NCBI RefSeq assembly: GCF_030814115.1
Contig: NZ_JAUSUP010000001.1
Span: 496,001 to 560,000 of the forward strand
Reading direction: 5' to 3'
DNA: 64,000 bases
From: Alkalibacillus filiformis
GTDB lineage: Bacteria > Bacillota > Bacilli > Bacillales > Alkalibacillaceae
A program made the position numbers and the translations under genes. Positions 40,882 through 50,927 of the stretch are shown one piece after another (position 1 is the stretch's first letter; each line of letters opens with the position of its first letter). The notes below the pieces were generated by a model. It worked only from the letters and a program-made list of their open reading frames with translations, had not been told where the DNA came from and ran no database searches.

Positions 40882-42864
40882 TTATTTCAAGTAACGATCG
40901 AACCATCCAACAATATGATTCAACCTTTCAATTCTTAAGTTCGGTTTACCTGTGCGTGATAAATTATGATCTGACTCTGGAAAGCGGACAAACTCTGTTT
41001 CTTTCTTTTGATATTTTAAGGCGATATATAGCTGCTCTGCTTGTTCAATTGGGCAGCGGAAATCAAGCTCATTATGAATTATTTTAAGTGGTGTTTCAAT
41101 TTGATCTACATAAGCAATTGGTGAATGCTTCCACATTTTATCAAGGTCACTAAAGTCTGCCTTGATTTGCCAATCGTTAAAGTAATAACCAATATCACTT
41201 ACACCACGGAAACTGATCCAATTGGAAATACTTCGCTGAGTGACAGCTGCTTTGAAGCGGTTGGTATGTCCTACAATCCAGTTCGTCATAAACCCGCCAT
41301 AACTACCACCAGTAACACCTAGACGATTTTCATCAATCCAGTCGTATTCATTTAAAACGTAATCCACACCATTCATAATGTCTAAATAGTCTCCGTTACC
41401 GTAATCACCACGTACAGCATCAACAAACTCTTGACCATAACTATGACTTCCACGTGGATTTACATATAATACAGCATAACCACTTGCTGCTAAATACTGC
41501 ATTTCATGAAAGAACGAATTGCCGTAAAACGCATGCGGTCCACCATGAATATTTACAACCATTGGATACTTTTGACTGTCTTCAAACCCAGCCGGTTTCA
41601 TAAACCAACCGTACACTTTCCAATCATCTTTACTTTTATAGCTAATTGGTTCTGGCTCAACTAGTTCAACCTCTTCCATAAATGACTCGTTGAACTGAGT
41701 TAATTGTTTAAGATTGCCATTCGTTAACTCAAGTTCATATAGTTCACTTGGGTTTGTTGGTTTACTAATTGTTAGTAACGCTTTTTGTTCAGTTGGATTA
41801 ATATCAAAACCAAAAACGTGTAAACGCTCATTGATCGCTGGATACAAACTGCCGTCAACGTGACCGTAATATAAGAGTACATTTCCTTGATTTGATACTG
41901 GAAGATAAAATTCCTCATTACTTGTCCAAATAACAGGCTTTAAAACCGGTTGTTGTTGTGTATCTGCAACGATAAAGTCACCAACTGGTGCATCAAAACC
42001 TTCTGTAAGACAAGCTGTTACCCCAGAAGAGATGTGATAAGCGTACAACTCTGCGTGTGTCGCATTTTCATACGTTCGCCCCATATGAGCAAACAGAAGA
42101 TGTTCACCATTTGGCGATACTGTAAAACCTGATGCATATCCCTCTTCAGTAAACAGCTTTAAGTCTGTCTTAGACTTTAAATTGTAAATGTATGATTCAT
42201 GGTTAAAGTTAAAATCTTGATCGTTCGAATCGTCTGTCGAATAAATAATTTGAGAATCATTAACCCACGTCTGGAAAATGAAATTTTGTTCACCTTGTTT
42301 AATTGTCTCAACTTCTTCATGCTCAATGTTAAACAATTTAATGACTTGGTACTTTTCCTCAACCACTCCTGCACCATCTGCTTTATATTTCATTCGATTA
42401 ATCACAGTTGGCGTAGGTAAATCATCGTCTTTTTTCTCTTCATCGTCATCTTGTTTGTTTAAATCATCTTTTTTAATAGGCGTTTGAAGCATAATGCGTT
42501 TACCATCAGGAGAAAACTCTGCACGGTTCACACCGGCCTCTTCATCTGTTAGCTTCTGTGCTTCACCGCCGAAGCGTGCGATCTTGTAAAGTTGATTTTT
42601 ATCCTCTCGATTAGATAAGAAAATAATAGAGTTCCCGTCTGGTGACCAACGGGGATTAGATACTTTACCTTCTCCAAATGTCCATTGGTTTACTTCGTTC
42701 ATCTCAACGTCTAAGTGAAATAAGTTTGAGACGTATTTGTTTTCTTTCTCGTTAAGTTCAGTTTTGATAAATAGAGCTTCTGAATAATCCGGCGAATACC
42801 TCGGATCTGATACTGAACTAATGTTAAAGAGATCTTCTGCTTTTATGTTACGTTTAGTTGCCAT
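40882..42864 (-). CDS. yuxL: S9-family prolyl oligopeptidase/acylaminoacyl peptidase
   Basis: A 660-residue cytoplasmic serine peptidase. N half: a WD40-like beta-propeller (repeats such as NPRWSPDGNSIIFLSNRED, NRAEFSPDGKRIML). C half: an alpha/beta hydrolase with the nucleophile motif GGSYGG (Ser near 520), Asp in HNELDFRCP (about 600) and His in PESDHNLSR (about 633). Length and motifs match B. subtilis YuxL. Likely degrades or trims short peptides. Monocistronic. Confidence 0.93.
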   Translation of the reverse strand: MATKRNIKAEDLFNISSVSDPRYSPDYSEALFIKTELNEKENKYVSNLFHLDVEMNEVNQWTFGEGKVSNPRWSPDGNSIIFLSNREDKNQLYKIARFGGEAQKLTDEEAGVNRAEFSPDGKRIMLQTPIKKDDLNKQDDDEEKKDDDLPTPTVINRMKYKADGAGVVEEKYQVIKLFNIEHEEVETIKQGEQNFIFQTWVNDSQIIYSTDDSNDQDFNFNHESYIYNLKSKTDLKLFTEEGYASGFTVSPNGEHLLFAHMGRTYENATHAELYAYHISSGVTACLTEGFDAPVGDFIVADTQQQPVLKPVIWTSNEEFYLPVSNQGNVLLYYGHVDGSLYPAINERLHVFGFDINPTEQKALLTISKPTNPSELYELELTNGNLKQLTQFNESFMEEVELVEPEPISYKSKDDWKVYGWFMKPAGFEDSQKYPMVVNIHGGPHAFYGNSFFHEMQYLAASGYAVLYVNPRGSHSYGQEFVDAVRGDYGNGDYLDIMNGVDYVLNEYDWIDENRLGVTGGSYGGFMTNWIVGHTNRFKAAVTQRSISNWISFRGVSDIGYYFNDWQIKADFSDLDKMWKHSPIAYVDQIETPLKIIHNELDFRCPIEQAEQLYIALKYQKKETEFVRFPESDHNLSRTGKPNLRIERLNHIVGWFDRYLK

Positions 42865-42987
42865 CGTCTCCCCCTAAATACATTACTTTTATGGTGCTAG
42901 TTCTTTATATCTTTAGTAACCTAGCATTTATACTTATCATAAAATAATTTGTTAGAATTGTCGAATTAAATTGAAAATAAGCGGGGT

Positions 42988-45900
42988 TTAAGTATTCGAC
43001 AATGTTTGTTTTACTTGTTTAAGTTTAGCTTTCTGCGATTCATCTTGATAGATTGATTGTTTAGATGCAATCATTGACTCAACATGACTAAGATAAACTT
43101 CAATTTGTTGATGTTGATATGATTCGAACTGCTTATTGTAATGTGTTTTAAAGACTTGTTCAAACTGTTGTACAACTTTTCCTAAATATTGATCAATTTG
43201 CTCTTCTAGTTGACTAAACAACTCTTTAATTCGATTTTGTTCAAAGAAGTCTTTCTTATTCTTATAGATCGAAACGAGTTCCTTAAGACCGATCTCATCA
43301 CTTAAGTTAGTTAACTCAGGCATTTCCACTGGATCAACGACTTGTTCTTCAAAATATATTTGGTCAAACTCACTAGCTTGTTTAACATCATTATTTATAT
43401 CTTGAATTAACGTATTAGCAGCTGAATTAAAATGATAATCTAACAAAATATTAGTTGAATGAAATTCTTTGCTTAACTTTTGCTGTACTTCAATAAATAG
43501 TTGTTTGATTGCTGTCTTTAACTCTTCTTGTCCCTTACGACCGTTTTGAGTAATTGTTGCTGGATTAATCGTATCTTTCATTAAGTCAATTAATTGGATA
43601 TTCGTACGTTCGCGAACGTAGTGGATCAGCTCATCAACTTGTTGATGAACTTGTTGTACGTATATTGTTGGTTCAATTGAGTTCAATCGCTTACGGAGTT
43701 GTGCTAAGTCGTCTTTATATTGATTAATTAGACGGTCTTGTTCTTCTTGGTTTTGATTGATTTCATAAACTGTTTTCTCAACAAACGACGTTAACGTATC
43801 AATTTCTGCTTGTAAGTTATGAGCGATCATAACTTTAGCATCATGTTCGATAAAGTGATTAAATCGATTGAAAAATGCAAGTGCTGCCTCATCACTTTCT
43901 TTTAACGCTGGTTGTTCGACCAACTGCTTACTAGATATTGGGTACGTTTGTGGATTTCGAATACCGTATTGCTGTAATTGTTCTTGTAAATACGAAACAA
44001 CCATTTGCAGTTCATTGTCATTTTGCGCTAAATCAGCAGCATTTAACACGAAGAACATCTTGTCCATTGTAAATGCGCCTTTAACACGGCCTAATTGTTT
44101 CAAAAATTCACGGTCTGCTCGTGCAAAAGCATGGTTGTAATAATTGACATATACTAAAACGTCTGAATGTTTCACGTAATGCATCGATACGTTCGTATGT
44201 CTAGCATGAATTGAATCTGCTCCAGGCGTATCAACTAATGTAACGCCAGAGCGAGTTAATTCACAATCGTAATAAATAACAATTTCATCTACGAAGCACG
44301 AAAGTCTTTCAACTGTTACATACTGCCTGAAATGGTGTAAGTCAACCTGTTTTTGTTCACCTAATAATGGCTCACACTCATTTAAGCCAGTACTAAAAGC
44401 TTCGATAAATGAAGCATCCGTTTTGGAAAGTTGGTCTGTTAGTTTCTTATTGTTTTTATTAATAAACTTACTTAAAGCCGTTAATGAACGAAATGGTTCA
44501 TCTGTAAACGGCGCTAAAATTTGATTTACTTGGTCAACGATTGCTTGCTCAGTTTTAAATGTGACAACGACATCTTCATGATTGAACTGTTCATTGATCG
44601 GAGCAATCTTATTAATGGCAGCTGTTGTTGGATTTGGTGAAACCGGTAATACGTTAGCACCAATCCATGCATTTGCAAATGATGACTTTCCTGCACTGAA
44701 CGCTCCAAACAGTGCAACTGTATAAGTCATATTTTGTATTTGTTGTTGCTTTTGTTCGACTTGAACTCTATATTGATCAAGGATTGGGACATTAACAGTT
44801 TCTGCTAAAATTTCCTCAGCTCGATCAGTCGTCTCTGTAACAGACAACGTGTAGCTGGAACTTACATCTTCTTCACCTTGTCGTTCCTCTTCTACTTCAT
44901 TAACTTTAGTCAACATTTCTTCCACGTTTACTTCATGACGTTGTTCGACTTTTGTCTGTAAAGCTTTCTCTACTTGTTCATCAGTTAGATCCTCACTTAA
45001 TAAATTGCCCTTCATCGACGATTCAAACTGCTTCATTTCTTTAGAGCTTTCGTGAGATTGCTGAGACTGATTCAATTGGTCTTCTAAGTCATTTAACTGC
45101 GCCTTCAATGGTGGCAACTGTTCTTCAATCAACGGTTGTAACGATTTATAAATGTCATTTAAGTCACTCGTTAAACGGTGCTTAACGTCGTTTGAAATCG
45201 ATTTTTGTAGTGATTTTGTAAACAATAATACGTAATCGCCATTAACTTCAGCTGATGGATTTACATTATCGAGCAACACTTGTTCAGTTACGACGAACTC
45301 AAACTGTTGTAGTTGTTGCTTTAAGTCGTGGTCTTGAACATTGTGCTCATCTAAGATCGAAACTAAAAACTCTCTCACATGCCAATTGACTTGTGTTTTC
45401 ACGCGTTCATTTAAGTCAGTTAAAAATTGATTAAGGCGACGCTCTTTCTCTTCTAGAGTTTTCTTTTTAGAAAATAATCCGCCAACCTTAAATTTTGGCT
45501 GTACAGATTCTAAATAGTCTTTAGCAAGCTCACGCATTTCAAAGGTCATTAAATAAGCCTCATCAACAATTTTACTCACTGACTTCATGTATGATGCGTT
45601 AAATTGTTGGTTGTCTTTATTTAATACTTCTACGCGATCTTTAATTTTGTAATACTCTTCTTCTATCCGTTTTAGCTCTTCTTTTGAAGTATGTTCTGTA
45701 TAACTGCCGTACTTCTTTTCAGCGATGACTTCAATTAAGCTTTTGAGTTCCGTTTTAACACGTTCTTCAACTATTTCTTCTTTACGATCGATAATAGTTT
45801 GTAAATGCTGCTGTAAGTCATTCAATTGATTATGTGGATGTTGTTCGTCCATTAATGAAGTGAACAATGTTAACTGAGGTGATAAGTTCCAGTTCTCACA

Positions 45901-46551
45901 ACTATCTTCTAACGCACGCTTATACTCATCCATCGTAATTTCGTCTTCATTATGCTTATCGACTTGGTTAACGACAATCATATAAGGGATTGATTTCTTC
46001 TCAAGCTGTTGTAAAAATTGAAAATTGACCTCTGACTGAACGTGGTTATAGTCAACAACATAAATAAAATAGTCAATTAGATGTACACGAGATAATGTAC
46101 GGTCAAACTCTTCATCATCTGCCGAATCAATTCCTGGTGTATCCATTAAAGCTGTATTTTCAATAGCCGGTAATGGTTTTTGAATCGTAATCGAATCGAC
46201 TTCTTGACCATTACGAGACAATTGTTGAATTTGGTTAATATTAATTTCTGATTCATGCGCAAACTGCTGATCTTTAAAATGATAAATGACTTTAATGGGA
46301 CCATTGTTAATCTCTACTATATTGGCACTTGTTGGGATTGGACTAGAAGGTAATAAATCCTCTCCAACAATTGCATTAATCATCGAAGATTTCCCAGCAG
46401 AAAAGTGGCCTGTAAAGCCAATAATTGATGACTTCTCTGACCACTTTTCATAAAGTTCGATTAACTTCTTCTTTTCATTTTCTAAACCAAGTTGTTGCAT
46501 TTCCTTATAAATTAAATCAAAGTTAAAATCTTGTTTAACAATCGTTGTCAT
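42988..46551 (-). CDS. dynA: Bacterial dynamin DynA (two fused dynamin-like units)
   Basis: A 1187-residue GTPase with two dynamin modules in one chain. First P-loop GHFSAGKSSM (about residue 47) with DTPGIDSADD and NQVDKHNED; second P-loop GAFSAGKSSF (about 620) with VDTPGADSIHARHT. Long coiled coils follow each GTPase. This matches B. subtilis DynA (YpbR), which tethers and fuses membranes and supports envelope repair under stress. In B. subtilis dynA lies with bpsAB; here bpsAB is 16 kb away. It follows the GGDEF gene by 12 bp, so they share an mRNA. Confidence 0.95.
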   Translation of the reverse strand: MTTIVKQDFNFDLIYKEMQQLGLENEKKKLIELYEKWSEKSSIIGFTGHFSAGKSSMINAIVGEDLLPSSPIPTSANIVEINNGPIKVIYHFKDQQFAHESEININQIQQLSRNGQEVDSITIQKPLPAIENTALMDTPGIDSADDEEFDRTLSRVHLIDYFIYVVDYNHVQSEVNFQFLQQLEKKSIPYMIVVNQVDKHNEDEITMDEYKRALEDSCENWNLSPQLTLFTSLMDEQHPHNQLNDLQQHLQTIIDRKEEIVEERVKTELKSLIEVIAEKKYGSYTEHTSKEELKRIEEEYYKIKDRVEVLNKDNQQFNASYMKSVSKIVDEAYLMTFEMRELAKDYLESVQPKFKVGGLFSKKKTLEEKERRLNQFLTDLNERVKTQVNWHVREFLVSILDEHNVQDHDLKQQLQQFEFVVTEQVLLDNVNPSAEVNGDYVLLFTKSLQKSISNDVKHRLTSDLNDIYKSLQPLIEEQLPPLKAQLNDLEDQLNQSQQSHESSKEMKQFESSMKGNLLSEDLTDEQVEKALQTKVEQRHEVNVEEMLTKVNEVEEERQGEEDVSSSYTLSVTETTDRAEEILAETVNVPILDQYRVQVEQKQQQIQNMTYTVALFGAFSAGKSSFANAWIGANVLPVSPNPTTAAINKIAPINEQFNHEDVVVTFKTEQAIVDQVNQILAPFTDEPFRSLTALSKFINKNNKKLTDQLSKTDASFIEAFSTGLNECEPLLGEQKQVDLHHFRQYVTVERLSCFVDEIVIYYDCELTRSGVTLVDTPGADSIHARHTNVSMHYVKHSDVLVYVNYYNHAFARADREFLKQLGRVKGAFTMDKMFFVLNAADLAQNDNELQMVVSYLQEQLQQYGIRNPQTYPISSKQLVEQPALKESDEAALAFFNRFNHFIEHDAKVMIAHNLQAEIDTLTSFVEKTVYEINQNQEEQDRLINQYKDDLAQLRKRLNSIEPTIYVQQVHQQVDELIHYVRERTNIQLIDLMKDTINPATITQNGRKGQEELKTAIKQLFIEVQQKLSKEFHSTNILLDYHFNSAANTLIQDINNDVKQASEFDQIYFEEQVVDPVEMPELTNLSDEIGLKELVSIYKNKKDFFEQNRIKELFSQLEEQIDQYLGKVVQQFEQVFKTHYNKQFESYQHQQIEVYLSHVESMIASKQSIYQDESQKAKLKQVKQTLSNT

Positions 46552-46563
46552 TTTACAATTCCC

Positions 46564-47625
46564 CTAGCTTTTAATTGCTTGCTTAAATGTTTCATCAAAT
46601 ACAGCTTTGTTTTTCCCCGATGCCTTTGCTTGATGTAGACAACGGTCAACACGTCTTAATAGTTCATCGCGATCATCTGATTCCTTCAATGAGCCAACAC
46701 CATAACTTATTGTGATATATTCATCACTTAAGTCGTCAATCATTTGTACATGTTCTGCGAAATAGTTGTTCCATCTTTCGATATTCTGCTCGATCTTATG
46801 ACGCTTTTGGTCAAACAAAATAATCGTGAATTCATCACCATTATACCGGAAATTGTAGCCTTCTCGAGGCTCAATCCAAAAGTCTAACGTACTTCCTAAA
46901 ATAGCTAACACACGGTCACCCGTTTCATAACCGTACGTGTCATTCAACTGTTTAAAGTGATCTATATTTAATTTAATGAGCGTGAACTCTTTATCTTTTT
47001 CCACAAGTTTCGTTAACGTATTTTGAAAAGAGCGGTGGTTATAAAGCCCTGATACATAATCTTTCATTGCTTCTTCTTTATAATTGATATGATCAATCGA
47101 TGCGGCTTGTTTTCTTGAAGATAACAAATAAGCAAACACACCGACTAAACCAATGAAGATAGTGTGAGCACCATATAATAGCAAGTAAGTACTTATAAAT
47201 AATTGCTCAAAATAGTACGCAATAAAAGAATAGCTTCCTACAGCTAATAATGTCGCTAGTAACATCCCTTTAAAGTGCCAAACTAATGCTGCATGCATAA
47301 GCCAGACAAAATAAAGAGGCATAAACAAACTACCGACTCCACCTGTGAAGTAAACTAACGATGATATAAAAAGGTAATCAAATACCACTCCAGCTTGAAC
47401 GAATCGTAATTTAGCTTTTGTATAAGTATTTAACTTCCATAAAGCGATTTGGATAGCTAAACTATACAAAGCTCCAAAGCCAATTATGTAGAGTAACTCC
47501 TGCATCGTTAAATTGAATACTAACGACTCTGGTAATGTGAAATATAAAGCCATCACAGCTACGATTGTTAACCACCTTGTGACCGAAAATATTTGCGCTA
47601 TATAATCATCCTTTTTGTTGAGCAT
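46564..47625 (-). CDS. Membrane-bound GGDEF-domain protein
   Basis: A 353-residue protein with about six transmembrane helices (residues about 12-180) and a C-terminal GGDEF domain. The signature reads RYNGDEFTI, so the first Gly is Asn; Asp, Glu and Phe are kept. No RxxD inhibition site precedes it (REGYNF). Diguanylate cyclase activity is possible but doubtful. The start at 47625 follows AGGGGA by 7 nt; the in-frame ATG ten codons earlier lacks a site. It is co-transcribed with dynA, an unusual pairing linking second messenger and membrane dynamics. Confidence 0.85.
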   Translation of the reverse strand: MLNKKDDYIAQIFSVTRWLTIVAVMALYFTLPESLVFNLTMQELLYIIGFGALYSLAIQIALWKLNTYTKAKLRFVQAGVVFDYLFISSLVYFTGGVGSLFMPLYFVWLMHAALVWHFKGMLLATLLAVGSYSFIAYYFEQLFISTYLLLYGAHTIFIGLVGVFAYLLSSRKQAASIDHINYKEEAMKDYVSGLYNHRSFQNTLTKLVEKDKEFTLIKLNIDHFKQLNDTYGYETGDRVLAILGSTLDFWIEPREGYNFRYNGDEFTIILFDQKRHKIEQNIERWNNYFAEHVQMIDDLSDEYITISYGVGSLKESDDRDELLRRVDRCLHQAKASGKNKAVFDETFKQAIKS

Positions 47626-47693
47626 GTCCCATTCCCCTATATATAGTGCGCCCATCTAAATATGAACGGACTAATTTTTGTAATTAATCGTTG

Positions 47694-47728
47694 CAAAAAA
47701 GAGGCTGAATACTTATATCCAGCCTCTT
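47694..47728 (-). terminator. Terminator of the ferredoxin gene
   Basis: On the minus strand AAGAGGCTG pairs with CAGCCTCTT, followed by TTTTGC, after the ferredoxin stop. Confidence 0.85.
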
Positions 47729-47740
47729 GTGATGTATTCG

Positions 47741-47977
47741 TTATTCTTGGAAAAACTTCCTATTAATTTCAATATACTCGTTCTCTTCTTCTGGAAGCTC
47801 GTCCTCATGATAAATAGCCTCTACTGGGCATACCGCTTCACATGCTCCACAATCGATACAAATATCTGGATCTATATAGAACATGTCTTTACCTTCTTCA
47901 ATACAGTCAACCGGGCATACATCTACACACTCTGCAGCTTTCTCGTCCTTACAAGGTGATGAAATAATAAATGCCAA
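47741..47977 (-). CDS. Ferredoxin (two iron-sulfur clusters)
   Basis: A 78-residue electron carrier. The Cys pattern is C9, C17, C21 with CPVDC near residue 25, then ICIDCGACEAVCPVEA, the pattern for two clusters, one of which may be [3Fe-4S]. The acidic tail ends in INRKFFQE. TTG is the start: GGAGGGAT lies 6-8 nt upstream, and the longer ATG-initiated frame begins inside the promoter of the divergent gene. Monocistronic. Confidence 0.9.
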   Translation of the reverse strand: MAFIISSPCKDEKAAECVDVCPVDCIEEGKDMFYIDPDICIDCGACEAVCPVEAIYHEDELPEEENEYIEINRKFFQE

Positions 47978-48143
47978 GGTAATCCCTCCTATAATAATAA
48001 TGTTTACTGATATAATATCATTTATTTCGCAGAATAACCACGTGTATGTAGAAATTCTACCCATCATTATAATGACTTTTCATAATTTGTGCAAATTCAC
48101 CATTCCTAAATCATACAATTAGGATGTAAGGGGGACGACTTTC

Positions 48144-49043
48144 ATGAGACATAATCGAATCATACATGATGAACGTTTGTATACATTTAGACAGTTTGAA
48201 GAAGACTTGTTCACTCTTCAAGCGACTTACCCTCAATTTGCCCTAAACACGATTGGCCATTCAATTATGGGAAGACCGATATATGAAGTTGTCATTGGAA
48301 ATGGCGACCAACATATTCATATAAATGGCTCTTTTCACGCTCACGAATCCATTACAACTAATGTCATTATGCGATTCATTAATGACTATTTACATGCCTT
48401 ATCAACAAATGAACCAATTCGAGGCCACAATATGCATCACTATTTTAATGAAATTACTTTAAGCATCGTGCCAATGGTAAATCCTGACGGTGTCGATTTG
48501 TTAAATAATGGCCTGCCTGAAAATGAACGATTTCGTGAACTAGTTTTAGACATCAATAATCAAAGTACGAATTTCGATCAATGGAAAGCTAATATAAGAG
48601 GTGTTGATTTAAACAATCAATTCCCTGCCAATTGGGAGTTAGAGCAGCAGAGAAAACCAAAACAACCATCTCCACGTGATTTTCCTGGGTATGGACCACT
48701 AACTGAACCAGAAGCTTTGGCAATCTATGATTTAACTTTAATAAAAGGCTTTGATCGTGTCCTTGCCCTTCACACACAAGGAGAAATCATTTTTTGGGGT
48801 TACGAAGGCCTAGAACCACCTATTTCCCGCGACATCGCTCAAGAATACAGTCGTGTTAGTGGTTATCGTCCAATACAATACGTTGATAGCCATGCAGGGT
48901 ATAAAGACTGGTTTATTCAAGATTTTAGAAGACCAGGTTTTACATTAGAATTAGGTCAAGGAGTTAACCCGTTACCTATTACGGATTTAGACGAAATGTA
49001 TGAAGAAACACTTGGCATCTTTTTAGCGAATATATATGTGTAA
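48144..49043 (+). CDS. M14 zinc carboxypeptidase (gamma-D-glutamyl-diamino acid peptidase-like)
   Basis: A 299-residue metallopeptidase. Zinc ligands: His and Glu in FHAHES (HxxE, about residue 62) and a later His in LHTQGE; the catalytic Glu is in FTLELGQG. YqgT and Bacillus endopeptidase I, which cut muropeptides, are the closest types, but the LysM repeats of those proteins are absent and there is no signal peptide. It may act on recycled cell-wall peptides in the cytoplasm. RBS AGGGGGA precedes ATG. Confidence 0.88.
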   Translation: MRHNRIIHDERLYTFRQFEEDLFTLQATYPQFALNTIGHSIMGRPIYEVVIGNGDQHIHINGSFHAHESITTNVIMRFINDYLHALSTNEPIRGHNMHHYFNEITLSIVPMVNPDGVDLLNNGLPENERFRELVLDINNQSTNFDQWKANIRGVDLNNQFPANWELEQQRKPKQPSPRDFPGYGPLTEPEALAIYDLTLIKGFDRVLALHTQGEIIFWGYEGLEPPISRDIAQEYSRVSGYRPIQYVDSHAGYKDWFIQDFRRPGFTLELGQGVNPLPITDLDEMYEETLGIFLANIYV

Positions 49044-49045
49044 GA

Positions 49046-49077
49046 AAAGAGGCATTCATTAGTCGAATGCCCCTTTT
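49046..49077. terminator. Terminator between convergent genes
   Basis: GGCATTC (49051-49057) pairs with GAATGCC (49065-49071), flanked by AAAAGA and CCTTTT. Confidence 0.8.
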
Positions 49078-49081
49078 ACAC

Positions 49082-49285
49082 TTAAATCTCTTCAAAGTAT
49101 TCTTTATAAAATCCGCCCATTTTACCTGAATCATCAATAACAAAATAAAATTCTTCTGATTCATTTTTAACATCATAAGTCTTCCCTGTCGTTAAGACGT
49201 TTTGGACAGTAAACTTTTTAGCATCTACGTGAACACATTTAATTTGTTTTATTGTTTTGTTATTCTCCCACGTTTTATGGATCAT
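49082..49285 (-). CDS. Small protein, DUF6501-like
   Basis: A 67-residue beta-rich protein: MIHKTWENNKTIKQIKCVH, then VLTTGKTYDVKNESEEFYFV and GKMGGFYKEYFEEI. This pattern occurs in a small Bacillaceae family I believe is DUF6501; no function is known. RBS AAGGTGTTAAG precedes the ATG. Stand-alone. Confidence 0.7.
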   Translation of the reverse strand: MIHKTWENNKTIKQIKCVHVDAKKFTVQNVLTTGKTYDVKNESEEFYFVIDDSGKMGGFYKEYFEEI

Positions 49286-49331
49286 CTTAACACCTTCCTA
49301 AAATAATTAATCAAACGTTTGATTAAATTTT

Positions 49332-50285
49332 TCATTCAAATAATTGTTGATATTTTCTATAACCTTCTTTTTCTAATTCCTCTTTTGGAATAAACTTAAG
49401 TGCTGCTGAATTAATGCAGTAACGCATACCACCTTGATCAGTCGGACCATCATCAAACAGATGCCCTAAGTGAGAATCAGCATACTGACTCCTTACTTCG
49501 ATTCGACGCATACCGTGTGATGTATCCAGATCTTCTTCTAACGGTGCAATTGGCTTTGTAAAGCTTGGCCAACCGCATCCTGCATCATATTTATCTTGGG
49601 AAGAAAACAGTGGTTCTCCACTTACTATATCGACATATATTCCTTCCCCTTCATGATCCCAATATTCATTTTTAAAAGGAGGTTCAGTTGCATCTTCCTG
49701 AGTTACTTTGTATTGCATTTCAGAAAGGTTTTGGCGTAAAGCTTCTACATCTTTATCTTTGGACCAATGATCTTTAATAAACCCTTGTCTTCCAGAGCCT
49801 TTTTTATAAAGCTTATAGTGAAATGGGTTTTTCTTATAATAATCTTGGTGGCCTTTTTCTGCTGGATAAAATGTAGTAGCCTCTCTAATCTCAACTACTA
49901 TTGGATTGTTAAATTTACCACTCTCTTCCAGCGACTGTTTAGACTGCTCAGCTAATTGCTTTTGCTGTTCATTGTGATAAAAAATTGCTGGCTTGTACGA
50001 TTCACCGCGATCATTAAACTGACCACCTGCATCTGTCGGGTCAATTTGTTGCCAAAACAGTTCTAGTAGCTGGTCATATGGAAAAACGTCCTCGTCATAT
50101 GTGATTTGGACAGCCTCCAAATGACCAGTCGTATTAGAACACACTTCTTCGTATGTCGGATTAGTTGTATGTCCACCTGTATACCCAGATACAACTTCAT
50201 AAATTCCTGGTCGACGGTCAAATGGTTCAACCATACACCAGAAGCACCCTCCAGCAAATGTAGCTTGACTTAATTTCGTACTCAT
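49332..50285 (-). CDS. msrAB: Fused methionine sulfoxide reductase MsrA-MsrB
   Basis: A 317-residue bifunctional enzyme that reduces both diastereomers of methionine sulfoxide. MsrA: GGCFWCM (residues 12-18), [31 protein letters not shown] (about 1-160). Msr[32 protein letters not shown] and the catalytic Cys in [14 protein letters not shown] (about 175-317). The CxxC zinc pairs of many MsrB are not obvious. Start at 50285, 5 nt after AGGAGTG. The upstream yqfQ-like gene is close by. Separate from the single-domain msrA at 40.3 kb. Confidence 0.93.
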   Translation of the reverse strand: MSTKLSQATFAGGCFWCMVEPFDRRPGIYEVVSGYTGGHTTNPTYEEVCSNTTGHLEAVQITYDEDVFPYDQLLELFWQQIDPTDAGGQFNDRGESYKPAIFYHNEQQKQLAEQSKQSLEESGKFNNPIVVEIREATTFYPAEKGHQDYYKKNPFHYKLYKKGSGRQGFIKDHWSKDKDVEALRQNLSEMQYKVTQEDATEPPFKNEYWDHEGEGIYVDIVSGEPLFSSQDKYDAGCGWPSFTKPIAPLEEDLDTSHGMRRIEVRSQYADSHLGHLFDDGPTDQGGMRYCINSAALKFIPKEELEKEGYRKYQQLFE

Positions 50286-50306
50286 CGAATCACTCCTATG
50301 AGACAT

Positions 50307-50861
50307 CTAAATGTATAATTTAGGTTGAGGTAAGCCTTTCGGATGATGTTTTGATTTAGGTGGATGACTTTTTTTAACTTCTGTTTTAAATGGCTCTTGC
50401 ACATGATCATCTTCGAGCATTTTTAACAGTTGTTTTTCGTCTAATTTTCCGTCTACACCCTTATAATCTTTCGTTTCTTCATCAAATTTTTCATCATCAA
50501 CCTTTTGCTCTTTACCTTCATCCTCTTCCATCATTAATTTTACCATATCAATGAACATCGGTGCATTCTTTATAAGTGGACCATACTGTTTCCATATCGG
50601 TAACACTTGTTGGACCATACCTAAACCTTTTTGAATATGGTTTAACGTCTCATGAAAATTGTGATATTTAGACGCCGTCATTGGGAAAGGAACATGTGGT
50701 GTGTGAAAAGGAGCCGCTTTTCCACCTGGTCCTTTTAGTTTCGCTACCAACTGCTGAACGATGTTGGGTTGTTGAAAACCTTGATGCCTTGTTGGCGGGT
50801 GAAAACCATGTTGTGGTGGTTGATGATGTCTGTAATCTTGATGGTGCCGTACAGGATACAT
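50307..50861 (-). CDS. yqfQ: YqfQ/VrrA-like protein (spore coat-associated family)
   Basis: A 184-residue protein. N-terminus rich in His, Pro and Gln (YPVRHHQDYRHHQPPQHG); middle hydrophobic block (VQQVLPIWKQYGPLIKNAPMFIDMVKLM) is the YqfQ-like core; C-terminus is charged (HHPKGLPQPKLYI). This family includes proteins found in the spore coat. ATG at 50861 set by GAAGGAGG 7 nt upstream. The stop is about 21 bp before the msrAB start, so the two form an operon. Confidence 0.78.
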   Translation of the reverse strand: MYPVRHHQDYRHHQPPQHGFHPPTRHQGFQQPNIVQQLVAKLKGPGGKAAPFHTPHVPFPMTASKYHNFHETLNHIQKGLGMVQQVLPIWKQYGPLIKNAPMFIDMVKLMMEEDEGKEQKVDDEKFDEETKDYKGVDGKLDEKQLLKMLEDDHVQEPFKTEVKKSHPPKSKHHPKGLPQPKLYI

Positions 50862-50927
50862 ACTTATTCCTCCTTCATTCAACTATTATAATGTACGGGA
50901 TAAATGCGTATCCTGTATAGGCTAATG

